From the NCBI RefSeq assembly GCF_030730945.1, contig NZ_JAVAMS010000006.1:19268-83267 (forward strand): a stretch of DNA of 64,000 bases, read 5' to 3'. Positions 42,743-51,062 of the stretch are shown here, piece after piece; the stretch's first letter is position 1, and each line of letters opens with the position of its first letter. Position numbers and translations under genes: made by a program. Origin of the DNA: Aurantiacibacter poecillastricola (GTDB taxonomy: Bacteria > Pseudomonadota > Alphaproteobacteria > Sphingomonadales > Sphingomonadaceae). Below the pieces are notes generated by a model. It worked only from the letters and a program-made list of their open reading frames with translations. It ran no database searches and was not told the DNA's origin.

Positions 42743-42955
42743 ATGACGAAAATCAAGGGAAAGAACGACGGTCCGGGAGGCCGGAACGAGCACTATGATG
42801 TTGGTTCGCGTAAGAATGTGCCGCGCCGAAATATCGTGGCCGAAATCAAGCGCGGCGAGCACCCCGGCGCTCATGTCGTAAAGGTAAATGGGAGGGAATA
42901 TGCCCGCGACAATCCTGACCCGTCCAAGAACGACAATGTCAATCGCGGCAAGTAA
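42743..42955 (+). CDS. DUF3892-like small protein, 70 aa
   Basis: A basic protein with the pattern GRNEHYDVGSRKNVPRRNIV and HPGAHVVKVNGREYARDNPD, which fits small DUF3892-type proteins. AAGGAAG precedes the ATG. It is on the opposite strand to its neighbours. Function unknown. Confidence 0.6.
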   Translation: MTKIKGKNDGPGGRNEHYDVGSRKNVPRRNIVAEIKRGEHPGAHVVKVNGREYARDNPDPSKNDNVNRGK

Positions 42956-42976
42956 GCGGCTGGAGACGAAGCGGCG

Positions 42977-43915
42977 TCAGCCGCCCCGTGGGGAAGTTCC
43001 CAGCGATCCGCGGCGATCGACCACGGTGATCCGGCGTGCCTTGGCATCAATGACGAGCCGTTCGGTCACGCCATTCCCCGGAAAGGCGACAACGTAGCGC
43101 GGATTGAGGGAGAGCATCTGCTCGTTGCGCTTGAACGCGGCGCGGGCACCAAGCCGACGATCAAGCGAGTAGGTCAGTTGCTGCACTTCGCGGCGTTCAG
43201 CCCAACTCGCTGCCAGGCGATCGGCTCCCTTGCCGTCACCGCCATGGACCAGGAAGAGATCGGGAACCGCATCGCGAACCTTGTCCAGCGTTGCCCAGAT
43301 ATTGTCGGCATATCGCTTCGCATCCTCGGTGCTCTCGAAGCTCTGGCGACCACCGGCGAAGAGGACCGGAGTTCCTTCCGGTATCAGGGCGTGACGCCGG
43401 TTCTCGGCACGTGCGCGGAGGAAATCGCGGGCATCGATCACAGCCGAAGTAAGGTGGCGCGAATGGCTCGTGCGCGAGCCTGAAACGGGCTTCCACGAGG
43501 AACCGGTCTCGTCGCGGTAAAGTGCTGCCGCCGCCTCGCGCATCTGCTCGAAGGCCAACATGCTGGCTTCGGCGGCTTGCGCGCGTTCGACCTGCTCTTC
43601 CAGATTGCTCGAATGCACTTCTGACCCATCGGCGGATGCGAGCAGAACACGGATCTCGTCGCTGGCCCGATCAAGCTGAGCCGACTTGCGGCTGGCAGCG
43701 CGGTGGAAGAGATTGACCATGCCCCAGGCAATATCCTCGGCATCGGCCTCGAGGACCGTGTCGGAAAACATCGCGAAAAGGTCAGACCATACGGCGCCAA
43801 GCGTCTGCTCGATCGCGTCCTCACAGGGAAAGTCGGTTTCGTTAAATGGGGCTGGCCGGATGCTGAGGCCTGAGAGGTCAAGGCCGCTCAACTGGTCGAT
43901 AAAGCTGTCGTACAT
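42977..43915 (-). CDS. DUF2493 (SLOG-like) protein, 312 aa
   Basis: The N-terminal ~180 residues are helical (FIDQLSGLDLSGLSIRPAPF, then EEQVERAQAAEASMLAFEQM). The C-terminal ~130 residues are a Rossmann-like DUF2493 domain: VLFAGGRQSFEST, LFLVHGGDGKGADRLAASWA, and VVAFPGNGVTERLVIDAKAR. These glycine motifs match nucleotide-binding SLOG folds. The family is common on sphingomonad plasmids; its role is unknown, with nucleotide sensing or modification suspected. I chose the ATG at 43915, preceded by ATCAGGAG. Confidence 0.75.
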   Translation of the reverse strand: MYDSFIDQLSGLDLSGLSIRPAPFNETDFPCEDAIEQTLGAVWSDLFAMFSDTVLEADAEDIAWGMVNLFHRAASRKSAQLDRASDEIRVLLASADGSEVHSSNLEEQVERAQAAEASMLAFEQMREAAAALYRDETGSSWKPVSGSRTSHSRHLTSAVIDARDFLRARAENRRHALIPEGTPVLFAGGRQSFESTEDAKRYADNIWATLDKVRDAVPDLFLVHGGDGKGADRLAASWAERREVQQLTYSLDRRLGARAAFKRNEQMLSLNPRYVVAFPGNGVTERLVIDAKARRITVVDRRGSLGTSPRGG

Positions 43916-43965
43916 GGGGTGTCTCCTGATCGCGGGGACAAGGAGAGGAGGCACCATTGCCTCGG

Positions 43966-44123
43966 CCCTGTCCGCCGGAGCCCGATCAGGGCCGGGAGAA
44001 GGGGCGAGACGCACCGCGCAGCGGGAAACCTGCGGCCCTAGGCTGGCGCGGGCAACACGGGCCGACGGGCCGCAGGTTGCGGCGCGCCCCGACCGGCCCA
44101 AGGGTCTCTCCCGGCGGACAGGG
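43966..44123 (-). repeat. nested inverted repeats upstream of the DUF2493 gene
   Basis: A perfect 13-bp repeat (43966-43978 with 44111-44123) encloses a perfect 12-bp repeat (44027-44038 with 44067-44078) and further short stems. The inner part shares GGGAAACCTG, CAACACGG and GGTTGCGG with the two ssb leaders, although the pairing bases differ. It lies in the leader of the DUF2493 gene and likely folds into one large multi-branched structure. Confidence 0.65.
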
Positions 44124-44134
44124 ATGAGGCAGAA

Positions 44135-44575
44135 TCAGGACCCGGCAGCGCAAGCGGATCGGGAGCGCTCGAAGATCGCATCGCCATTCGAGAACCGACC
44201 GACCAGGCGCAACTCACCCAACAGGTCGATGAACCTACCCGAGACCTGGCCAAGCCAGTGCCGTGCCCTTGCCGTTCGTGGCATGTAGAAATCCGCCTCC
44301 CAGTACTGGGCATCATCGCGTTCGGCGAGCCAGATCGCGGCGAGCCCGCAATAGGTCGATATGCCGCAATCGACGAAGGCATTGCGCAGGAGGATGCGAT
44401 CCTCGCGGCCGCGCCATCCATCGAAGCGCTGAAAGGAAGGGAAGGCCGCCCTCGTGGCATCGATGATCTCTTCGACGAGGCATTCGTAGGCCCAGTCGAT
44501 ATCTTCGTCTTCGCCGTCATCAAGCAGGCGAAAGGCAACCACGGAGCCGGTTGGATAGCTGACGGAACGTCCCAT
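44135..44575 (-). CDS. conserved hypothetical protein, 146 aa
   Basis: An aromatic-rich soluble protein (FPSFQRFDGWRGREDRILLR, then YWEADFYMPRTARARHWLGQ). GAGGAG precedes the ATG. It begins 11 bp after ardC and is co-transcribed with it. I do not recognise a family; beside ardC, an anti-defence or establishment role is possible. Confidence 0.65.
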   Translation of the reverse strand: MGRSVSYPTGSVVAFRLLDDGEDEDIDWAYECLVEEIIDATRAAFPSFQRFDGWRGREDRILLRNAFVDCGISTYCGLAAIWLAERDDAQYWEADFYMPRTARARHWLGQVSGRFIDLLGELRLVGRFSNGDAIFERSRSACAAGS

Positions 44576-44586
44576 CTCATCGCTCC

Positions 44587-45516
44587 TCAGGCTGCATCAT
44601 CGAGATCAATGTCGGCCTCGCTTTCGCAGGATTGGTGACGACCTAGTTCGAGGAGCAGGCTGGCTGCTTCCTCGGCCTTGGCCGCAGCCGTCAGGATCGC
44701 GCGCTCGTCCGACTTGAGGATCTTGAGCCAGGAGGCGATGTAGCTGGCGTGATGGTCGAGGTGGGTGACCGGAAGACCCAGTTCTGCTCCAAGAATGGCT
44801 GAGGACAGTTCGGCAATCAGTTCCTCGGCGGCATAGGCGTCGCTACCGAAACGGTTCTTGAGATCGCGGTCGAGCCGCGAAGAATGCCCCGTCCAGTGCG
44901 ACAGCTCGTGTGCGAGCGTCGTATAGTAGTGGTCGTAGGCTTCGAAGAGTTCGGCTGGCGGCATGGTGACCCGGTCACGCTGCGGCTCGTAATAGGCCTG
45001 CGCGCCATGATGGCGCAGGTCTGCGCCGATATGGGCAAAGAAGGTATCAAGACGGTCTTCGCGTCCGTCGGGCTCGAGCGCGGCAACGAGTGGCTTGGGA
45101 TGGTAGAACTCGGGGAGGCCGTCGCACTGGTCGGCATTGAACACGGCATAGGCCTTGAGCACGCGCCGGTTCTCGGTGTCAGCCTCGCCTTCGGCGTTCT
45201 CGACTTCCTTGGTGTAGCTCTTGTAGAAAATCGCGATGGTCGACTTCTCGCCCTTGCGGACCTGTCCGCCGAGCGCCTGACACTGGCGGTACGTCATCCA
45301 GTAAGGCGAAGCGAAGCCGCAGCCATCGGCCACCATCCACAACCAGAAGGTGTTCATGCCGCGATACGGCGTTCCGCAGGAGCGCAGGGGTCGCGAAACC
45401 GGAACGCCGCGCCACGGCTTGACCCAGGGCTTGGTGCCTTGCTCGAGCTTTTCGATAATGGCGGCGGTGATGCGCTGAGCGGGCGACGTCGAAACAGTGC
45501 GGCGGGATCTGGTCAT
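44587..45516 (-). CDS. ardC: ArdC-like antirestriction protein
   Basis: The protein is 309 aa. The N-terminal ssDNA-binding domain (ITAAIIEKLEQGTKPWVKPW, then YRGMNTFWLWM) is followed by a zinc metallopeptidase-like domain with HExxH in TTLAHELSHWTGH. ArdC shields incoming DNA from host restriction during transfer. I chose the ATG at 45516, with ATCAGGAGA upstream. It stands at the head of a minus-strand group with the 146-aa gene, DUF2493 and ssb, as expected in a leading region. Confidence 0.9.
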   Translation of the reverse strand: MTRSRRTVSTSPAQRITAAIIEKLEQGTKPWVKPWRGVPVSRPLRSCGTPYRGMNTFWLWMVADGCGFASPYWMTYRQCQALGGQVRKGEKSTIAIFYKSYTKEVENAEGEADTENRRVLKAYAVFNADQCDGLPEFYHPKPLVAALEPDGREDRLDTFFAHIGADLRHHGAQAYYEPQRDRVTMPPAELFEAYDHYYTTLAHELSHWTGHSSRLDRDLKNRFGSDAYAAEELIAELSSAILGAELGLPVTHLDHHASYIASWLKILKSDERAILTAAAKAEEAASLLLELGRHQSCESEADIDLDDAA

Positions 45517-45532
45517 GGGAGGTCTCCTGATC

Positions 45533-45588
45533 GCCGGGACGGACATGCCCGGCTCAGGAAGATCAAAGCTCCCTCCTCTCTCGCTTTG
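45533..45588 (-). promoter_or_regulatory. hairpin leader upstream of ardC
   Basis: GCCGGG/CCCGGC (45533-45553) is followed by CAAAGC/GCTTTG (45564-45588). On the minus strand the second loop is GAGAGAGGAGGGA. A similar purine-rich loop, between different flanks, lies upstream of the parB-like gene. The rest of the gap to 45826 shows nothing else. Confidence 0.45.
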
Positions 45589-45826
45589 TGATGGCCGCTA
45601 TGCTCCCTTATTCCCGTCGCTCATCCCGCAATGATGTTCGCCGATAGCTGCCTTTCCAAGGTGCGCGATTCTTCTTCTTTGAATTGGACTGATCAACGCT
45701 CGTCTGGCGCCAAGCGCCCGTCAGCCATAGCGACAGGTCTGTCGCCGAAACAGCGCTTGGCCAGCGGTGCATCCTTCGCCTTCGCCAGCGTTGGAGCGGG
45801 GCAAGGCTCGCGATGATTCGGCGCAC

Positions 45827-46273
45827 TTACTCGGAAACAAGCAGATGCGCACCCGACCCCTGTCGTGCGAGTTCATCTTCGGGATTGCGCAGGGGGCATT
45901 CTGCCAGCGAAAGGCAGCCGCAGCCAATGCAGCCTTCCAACTGGTCGCGCAGCTGGACAAGGCTATCGATGCGCTCGTTCAGTTCGGCACTCCAGGCTTC
46001 GCTCAGCTCCCGCCATTGTGCTGCGGTGATCGGCTCCGTAGCTCTCTTGTCGAGATGCTTTTTCACCGTGGCAAGCGGAATGCCCGCGCGCTGCGCAATC
46101 CTGATGATAGCTATCCGGCGAAGAATTCGGCGGTGATAGCGACGCTGGTTGCCGGAGGTCCGCCAGCCTGCGACCAGCCCCTTTCGCTCGTAAAAGTGGA
46201 TCGTCGACACGGGCACGCCGCTTCTTCGAGCCACCTCGCCCACCGTAAGCACCTGTTCGCTCGTAATCGCCAC
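45827..46273 (-). CDS. soxR: SoxR redox-sensing transcriptional activator
   Basis: The protein is 148 aa of the MerR family. The helix-turn-helix is LTVGEVARRSGVPVSTIHFY. The [2Fe-2S] ligands are in CIGCGCLSLAEC (CX2CXCX5C), the SoxR signature. I chose the GTG at 46273 rather than the ATG at 46333 because AGAGGT lies before it and the longer version would run through the promoter. It is divergent from a mexGHI-opmD-like operon whose promoter carries a SoxR box. It responds to redox-cycling compounds. Confidence 0.9.
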   Translation of the reverse strand: MAITSEQVLTVGEVARRSGVPVSTIHFYERKGLVAGWRTSGNQRRYHRRILRRIAIIRIAQRAGIPLATVKKHLDKRATEPITAAQWRELSEAWSAELNERIDSLVQLRDQLEGCIGCGCLSLAECPLRNPEDELARQGSGAHLLVSE

Positions 46274-46283
46274 AAAATACCTC

Positions 46284-46314
46284 TTGACCTTAACTATGGT
46301 TGAGGTTGTAGTAG
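46284..46314 (+). promoter_or_regulatory. SoxR-controlled promoter of the mexGHI-opmD-like operon
   Basis: TTGACC (46284-46289) and TAGTAG (46309-46314) are 19 bp apart, the overlong spacing typical of MerR-family promoters. Between them lies ACCTTAACTATGGTTGAGGT (46287-46306), a near-perfect palindrome matching SoxR boxes. The promoter drives the genes to the right. Confidence 0.7.
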
Positions 46315-46453
46315 CCCTGTCGGACACTTTCAACCAGGCGTGCCTTCAGGGCGATCAGCCAGTAGGAGCCGACATGTTCTCGTATTGCCATCAGGTCCGG
46401 GCTTCCCGGATCCGCCTTTTCTCCGACCCGGTTCGACAGGAAGGAGGTTGGGC

Positions 46454-46825
46454 ATGAGGAGGATCGCTTGGCCACGCCTTCTCGCCCTAGCACTTGCCCT
46501 CTTCTTTCTGCTCGGAGGGTTCATGAATCTCGTTCCGTCCGCCGAGATTTCGGCGGATTATGTGCGTTGGGGGTATCCCGGCTGGTTTCCAACCGTCACC
46601 GGTTCGCTTGAACTCGTCACCGCGGGGTTGCTAGTTTCCTCGCGCACCCGAATGGCGGGTGTCGGCATCGGCACACTTGTGATGCTCGGCGCGCTCGCGA
46701 CCCTGCTTTTTCACGGCGAACTTCTGCACTCTCTTGCCCCGCTCGCAGTGCTGGCGGCGCTTGCCGGCGTCGTCGCTCTTTCGCGCCGCGCCCAGGCGGT
46801 TCGCCTGAAGGAATACAGCCAGTGA
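46454..46825 (+). CDS. MexG-like DoxX-family membrane protein
   Basis: The protein is 123 aa with four membrane segments (LLALALALFFLLGGFMNLV first, then ELVTAGLLVS). The DoxX family includes MexG, the first gene of mexGHI-opmD. GGAAGGAGG precedes the ATG. Its TGA overlaps the GTG of the adaptor gene. In Pseudomonas the MexG product binds phenazines; the role here is inferred from gene order. Confidence 0.75.
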   Translation: MRRIAWPRLLALALALFFLLGGFMNLVPSAEISADYVRWGYPGWFPTVTGSLELVTAGLLVSSRTRMAGVGIGTLVMLGALATLLFHGELLHSLAPLAVLAALAGVVALSRRAQAVRLKEYSQ

Positions 46826-47982
46826 ACGATATGAACACCACGAACGACCCGGACGCGACCTTCAAGGACTGGGACGAAGAAGAGCACGACAAGTCCACGT
46901 CCCGGCGCACGCTGATCCTGACGTTCCTGATCCTGGCGATCATCCTGGCCGGGCTGTTCGCATGGCGCGCCTCGCGCACAGGCTCGGCAGAGGCTCCGCC
47001 TCCGCAGGCGACGCAGGTGGCGGCGATGATCGTCGAACCGCGAGACGCCCCCGTTTCGCTCGAAGGCGTCGGCAGCCTGAGCGCCGTGCGCGAAGTCATG
47101 CTAGCTCCCGAAGTCTCCGGTCGCGTGTCCGCAATCCGCTTCGATGCAGGCGAGTATGTCAGCGAAGGAGAGCTGCTGGTGCAGCTTTACGATGCGCCCT
47201 TGCGCGCCGATCTCGAGGCGGCTCGGGCGCGGGCGGACTTCGCCCGACTGCAGGTCCAGCGTTCAGAGGAACTCGCTCCCACCGGAGCCGAGCCGCGCGA
47301 ACTGCTTGAGGAGCGGCGGTCGCAATTGCAGCAGGCCGAGGCGGAGATCGCACAGCTTGAGGCGCGCATCCGCCAGTTGCAGGTCCGCGCGCCCTTCGCC
47401 GGCAGGCTCGGCATCAGGCAGGTCGATCCGGGGCAATATCTGAATGCCGGCGAGCCGATCGCGACGCTGACCGCTTTGGGCACGCTGTATGTCGATTTCA
47501 CCGTCCCGCAGCAGGAATTGCGCCTGCTCGAGCCCGGCCGCACAGTGCGCGTCGAAACCGACGCTTATCCCGACACGAGTTTCACCGCCCGCGTCAGCTC
47601 GATCGAGCCGCAGGTCGACGAGGACACGCGCAATGTCCGCGTGCAGGCGCGGCTTTCCAACCCCGATCATGCGCTGCGTCCCGGAATGTATGTGACGGCC
47701 TCGCTCGTCCTGCCGCCGCAGGAGGGCGCCATCGTCGTGCCCGCCACCGCGATCCAGACCTCGGCGCAGGGCAACAGCGTGATCGTTATCCGCGGAGAGA
47801 ATGCACGCCAACAAGGCCAGGCCGAGATCGTGCCGGTTCAGACCGGGCGGCGAATCGGCGAACTCACGATCGTTGAGAGCGGCATCGCGGCAGGCGACGT
47901 CATCATTACCGAAGGCCAGCTTCGCGTGCAGCCGGGAGCCCCGGTGCAAGTGGCTGAACTCGCTCAGCCGGAGACCCTGTGA
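46822..47982 (+). CDS. RND efflux adaptor, MexH-like
   Basis: The protein is 386 aa. It starts at GTG and has an N-terminal membrane anchor at ~30-48 (LILTFLILAIILAGLFAW) instead of a lipobox. The barrel-sandwich motif is VMLAPEVSGRVSAIRFDAGE and its second half is VRAPFAGRLGIRQVDPGQYL. A shorter helical hairpin is present. It joins the MexI-like pump to the outer-membrane channel. It overlaps both neighbours by 4 bp. Confidence 0.9.
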   Translation: MNDMNTTNDPDATFKDWDEEEHDKSTSRRTLILTFLILAIILAGLFAWRASRTGSAEAPPPQATQVAAMIVEPRDAPVSLEGVGSLSAVREVMLAPEVSGRVSAIRFDAGEYVSEGELLVQLYDAPLRADLEAARARADFARLQVQRSEELAPTGAEPRELLEERRSQLQQAEAEIAQLEARIRQLQVRAPFAGRLGIRQVDPGQYLNAGEPIATLTALGTLYVDFTVPQQELRLLEPGRTVRVETDAYPDTSFTARVSSIEPQVDEDTRNVRVQARLSNPDHALRPGMYVTASLVLPPQEGAIVVPATAIQTSAQGNSVIVIRGENARQQGQAEIVPVQTGRRIGELTIVESGIAAGDVIITEGQLRVQPGAPVQVAELAQPETL

Positions 47983-50900
47983 TGCGCTTTACCGACCGTT
48001 TCATCCGCAGCCCGATCCTAGCGATCGTCGTCAGCCTCATGATCCTGCTGGTGGGCCTGAGCGCGGTGTTCGTCCTGCCGATCCGCCAATATCCGCAGAT
48101 GGAAAGCGCGACGATCACCATCAACACGTCGTTTCCAGGCGCCACGCAGGATGTGATGCAGGGCTTCGTGACGACGCCGATTTCGCAGGCCATCGCCACC
48201 GCGAGCGGTATTGAGTATATCACCTCGACCTCTCTGCAGGGACAGAGCCGGATATCGGCCAAGCTGGTGCTCAACGCCGACGCCGACCGCTCGATGACCG
48301 AGATCCTGTCCAAGGTGCAGCAGGTCCAGTACCAGCTTCCCGAGGGCGTGACCGATCCGGTGATCACCAAGATCACCGACGGCGCCTCGGCCATCCAGTA
48401 CATCTACTTCACCAGCGACACGTTGCCGCCGCCGCAGTTGGTGGATTTCGCCACCCGCATCGCCCAGCCGCTGATCACCTCTGTGCCCGGCGTGGCTTCG
48501 GCGCAGATCGAGGGCGCGGCATCCCCGGCCATGCGCATCTGGCTCGATCCGAACAGGCTGACCGCCAGGGGCCTGACCGCCGAAGACGTGGCCGCGGCCC
48601 TGCGCGCGAACAACGTGCAGGCCTCGCCCGGGCAGTTGCGGGGCGCCAGCACGGCGGTCAACATCACCGCGGGCACCGATCTGCGCGACGTAGACTCCTT
48701 CCGCCGCATGGTCCTGAGGCAAGGCGATGCCGGCGTCGTCAGGCTTGCTGACGTGGCGACCGTCGAACTGGGCGGTCAGAACTATGACGCGATGGCGCTC
48801 TCGTCCGGGATCAGGGCGGTCTCGCTCGCCATATCGCCCACGCCCGACGGCAACCCGCTGGAGATCGTCGAGGCGGTCAAGGACCTGCTACCCGAGATCC
48901 GCGAGTCCGCGCCCGCCGGCGTCGAGGTGATCAGCGTGTTCGACCGCGCGCAGTTCGTCGAGGCCTCGATCGAGGAGGTCGAGCACACGCTGCTCGAGGC
49001 GGTGATCATCGTGATCGTCGTCACCTTCCTGTTCCTAGGCAGCGTTCGGGCGGTGATCATCCCCATCGTCACCATCCCGCTGTCGCTGCTCGGCACGGCG
49101 GCGCTGATGTATATGTTCGGCTTCTCGATCAACCTGCTCACGCTGCTGGCCATGGTGCTCGCCATCGGCCTAGTGGTGGACGATGCGATCGTGGTGGTCG
49201 AGAACATCCACCGCCATATCGAGGAGGGAAAAAGCCCGTTCGAGGCGGCGCTGATCGGCGCGCGCGAGATCATCGGCCCCGTGATCGCCATGACCATCAC
49301 GCTCGCCGCAGTCTATGCGCCGATCGGCCTGATGGGCGGCCTGACTGGCGCGCTGTTTCAGGAATTCGCCTTCACGCTGGCCGGCTCGGTGATCGTGTCG
49401 GGCGTGGTGGCGCTCACCCTGTCGCCGATGATGAGCGGTATGCTGCTGCATTCGAAGATCGGCGAGGGCCGGCTGTCGAAGGGCGTCGAGCGCACCATGA
49501 ATGCCCTCACCGCGCGCTACGTGAAGGCGCTCGACCGCACCCTCGCCGCGCGCGCCGCCGTGCTGGTGGCGGGCGTGACCGTGCTGGTGACCATCGTCGT
49601 CCTGTTCTCCGGCTCGCAGCGCGAACTCGCTCCGCAGGAGGACATGGGATATGTCTTCGTCCAGACCACGGCGCCGCAATATGCCAGCGTCGACTACACC
49701 AGCCGCTTCAGCGCGCAGGTCGACCGGATCATGCAGGACCTGCCCGAATTCGAGAACACCTTCTTCTCGGTCGGCGGGAGCAATAATGCCACGGGAGGGT
49801 TCGGTGGCGTGGTGCTCACCGACTGGGCCGAGCGCGAGCGCGGCGCCGACGAAATCCAGGCCGAACTGGCCGCCGCAACGTCATCGGTGACCGGGGTCTA
49901 TGCCACTGCCTTTCAGGACAGCTCCTTGCCCGCAGGCAGTGGCGGCTTGCCGGTTCAGATGGTGATCCGCTCGCCCGAAGGTTTCCCGCAGATCTACGAG
50001 ACGCTGCAGGGCCTGGAGGGTGCTGCGTGGGACAGCGGCCTGTTCTCCTTCGTCGACAGCGACCTCGCCTTCGACAGTTCCGAGGCGCATCTCACTATCG
50101 ATCGGGACATGGCGGGCGAACTGGGTGTATCGATGTCGGAGATCGCCAGCACGCTGGCGCTGCTCGTGGGCGAGAATTACATCAACCGGTTCAACTGGTT
50201 CGACCGATCCTACGACGTCATCACGCAGGTGCCGCAGGATCAGCGCCTCGACCCGACCGATCTCGGCCAGTATTATGTCGAGAGTGCTTCGGGCGACCTG
50301 CTGCCGCTTTCCACCGTCGTGGATGTGGAGGTTCGCCCGCAGCCCAACGTGCTGCCGCAGTTCAACCAGATGAACTCGGCCAAGCTCTCGGCTGTGCTCG
50401 CGCCGGGCGTGTCCATGGGGCAGGCTGTGGAGTTCCTGCAAAGCCAGCCCCTGCCGCCGGGCATGACGGTCGACTGGCTGTCGAACAGCCGGCAATATGT
50501 CAACGAAGGCAACCGGCTGATGATCGCCTTCGGCTTTGCGCTGGTGGTCATCTTCCTGGTGCTGGCGGTGCAGTTCGAGAGCTTCCGCGATCCGCTGGTG
50601 ATCCTCGTCACGGTGCCGCTGGCGATTTGCGGGGCGCTGGTGCCGCTCTATCTCGGCTTCACAACGATCAACATCTACACGCAGATCGGGCTGGTGACGC
50701 TGATCGGGCTGATCTCCAAGCACGGCATCCTGATGGTCTCCTTCGCCAACGACATGCAGAAGCATGAAGGCTGGAGCCGCATGGACGCGATCCGCCACAG
50801 CGCCGCCGTGCGAATCCGCCCGATCCTGATGACCACCGCGGCGATGGTATCGGGCCTTATCCCGCTGCTCTTCGCGGCGGGAGCGGGCGCGGCAAGCCGG

Positions 50901-51062
50901 TTCGCCATCGGCATCGTCGTGGTCATGGGGCTGCTGGTGGGCACATTGTTCACGCTGTTCGTCCTGCCCACCTTCTACACGCTGATTGCGGCCGATCACC
51001 GCGCCAGGCCACCGCGTGCCGAGGCCGGCGAAGCGCCCGCGGGAGATCTCGCCCATGCGTAG
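47979..51062 (+). CDS. RND multidrug permease, MexI-like
   Basis: The protein is 1027 aa, full length. FIRSPILAIVVSLMILLVGL begins the first segment, and the proton-relay pair is in AIGLVVDDAIVVVEN. The C-terminal membrane half ends near residue 1000. The phrases TSFPGATQDVMQGFVTTPIS and TSTSLQGQSRISA are typical of the MexI/MdtB group. The operon order DoxX-adaptor-pump-channel with soxR is that of Pseudomonas mexGHI-opmD, which exports redox-active compounds. Confidence 0.92.
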   Translation: MMRFTDRFIRSPILAIVVSLMILLVGLSAVFVLPIRQYPQMESATITINTSFPGATQDVMQGFVTTPISQAIATASGIEYITSTSLQGQSRISAKLVLNADADRSMTEILSKVQQVQYQLPEGVTDPVITKITDGASAIQYIYFTSDTLPPPQLVDFATRIAQPLITSVPGVASAQIEGAASPAMRIWLDPNRLTARGLTAEDVAAALRANNVQASPGQLRGASTAVNITAGTDLRDVDSFRRMVLRQGDAGVVRLADVATVELGGQNYDAMALSSGIRAVSLAISPTPDGNPLEIVEAVKDLLPEIRESAPAGVEVISVFDRAQFVEASIEEVEHTLLEAVIIVIVVTFLFLGSVRAVIIPIVTIPLSLLGTAALMYMFGFSINLLTLLAMVLAIGLVVDDAIVVVENIHRHIEEGKSPFEAALIGAREIIGPVIAMTITLAAVYAPIGLMGGLTGALFQEFAFTLAGSVIVSGVVALTLSPMMSGMLLHSKIGEGRLSKGVERTMNALTARYVKALDRTLAARAAVLVAGVTVLVTIVVLFSGSQRELAPQEDMGYVFVQTTAPQYASVDYTSRFSAQVDRIMQDLPEFENTFFSVGGSNNATGGFGGVVLTDWAERERGADEIQAELAAATSSVTGVYATAFQDSSLPAGSGGLPVQMVIRSPEGFPQIYETLQGLEGAAWDSGLFSFVDSDLAFDSSEAHLTIDRDMAGELGVSMSEIASTLALLVGENYINRFNWFDRSYDVITQVPQDQRLDPTDLGQYYVESASGDLLPLSTVVDVEVRPQPNVLPQFNQMNSAKLSAVLAPGVSMGQAVEFLQSQPLPPGMTVDWLSNSRQYVNEGNRLMIAFGFALVVIFLVLAVQFESFRDPLVILVTVPLAICGALVPLYLGFTTINIYTQIGLVTLIGLISKHGILMVSFANDMQKHEGWSRMDAIRHSAAVRIRPILMTTAAMVSGLIPLLFAAGAGAASRFAIGIVVVMGLLVGTLFTLFVLPTFYTLIAADHRARPPRAEAGEAPAGDLAHA

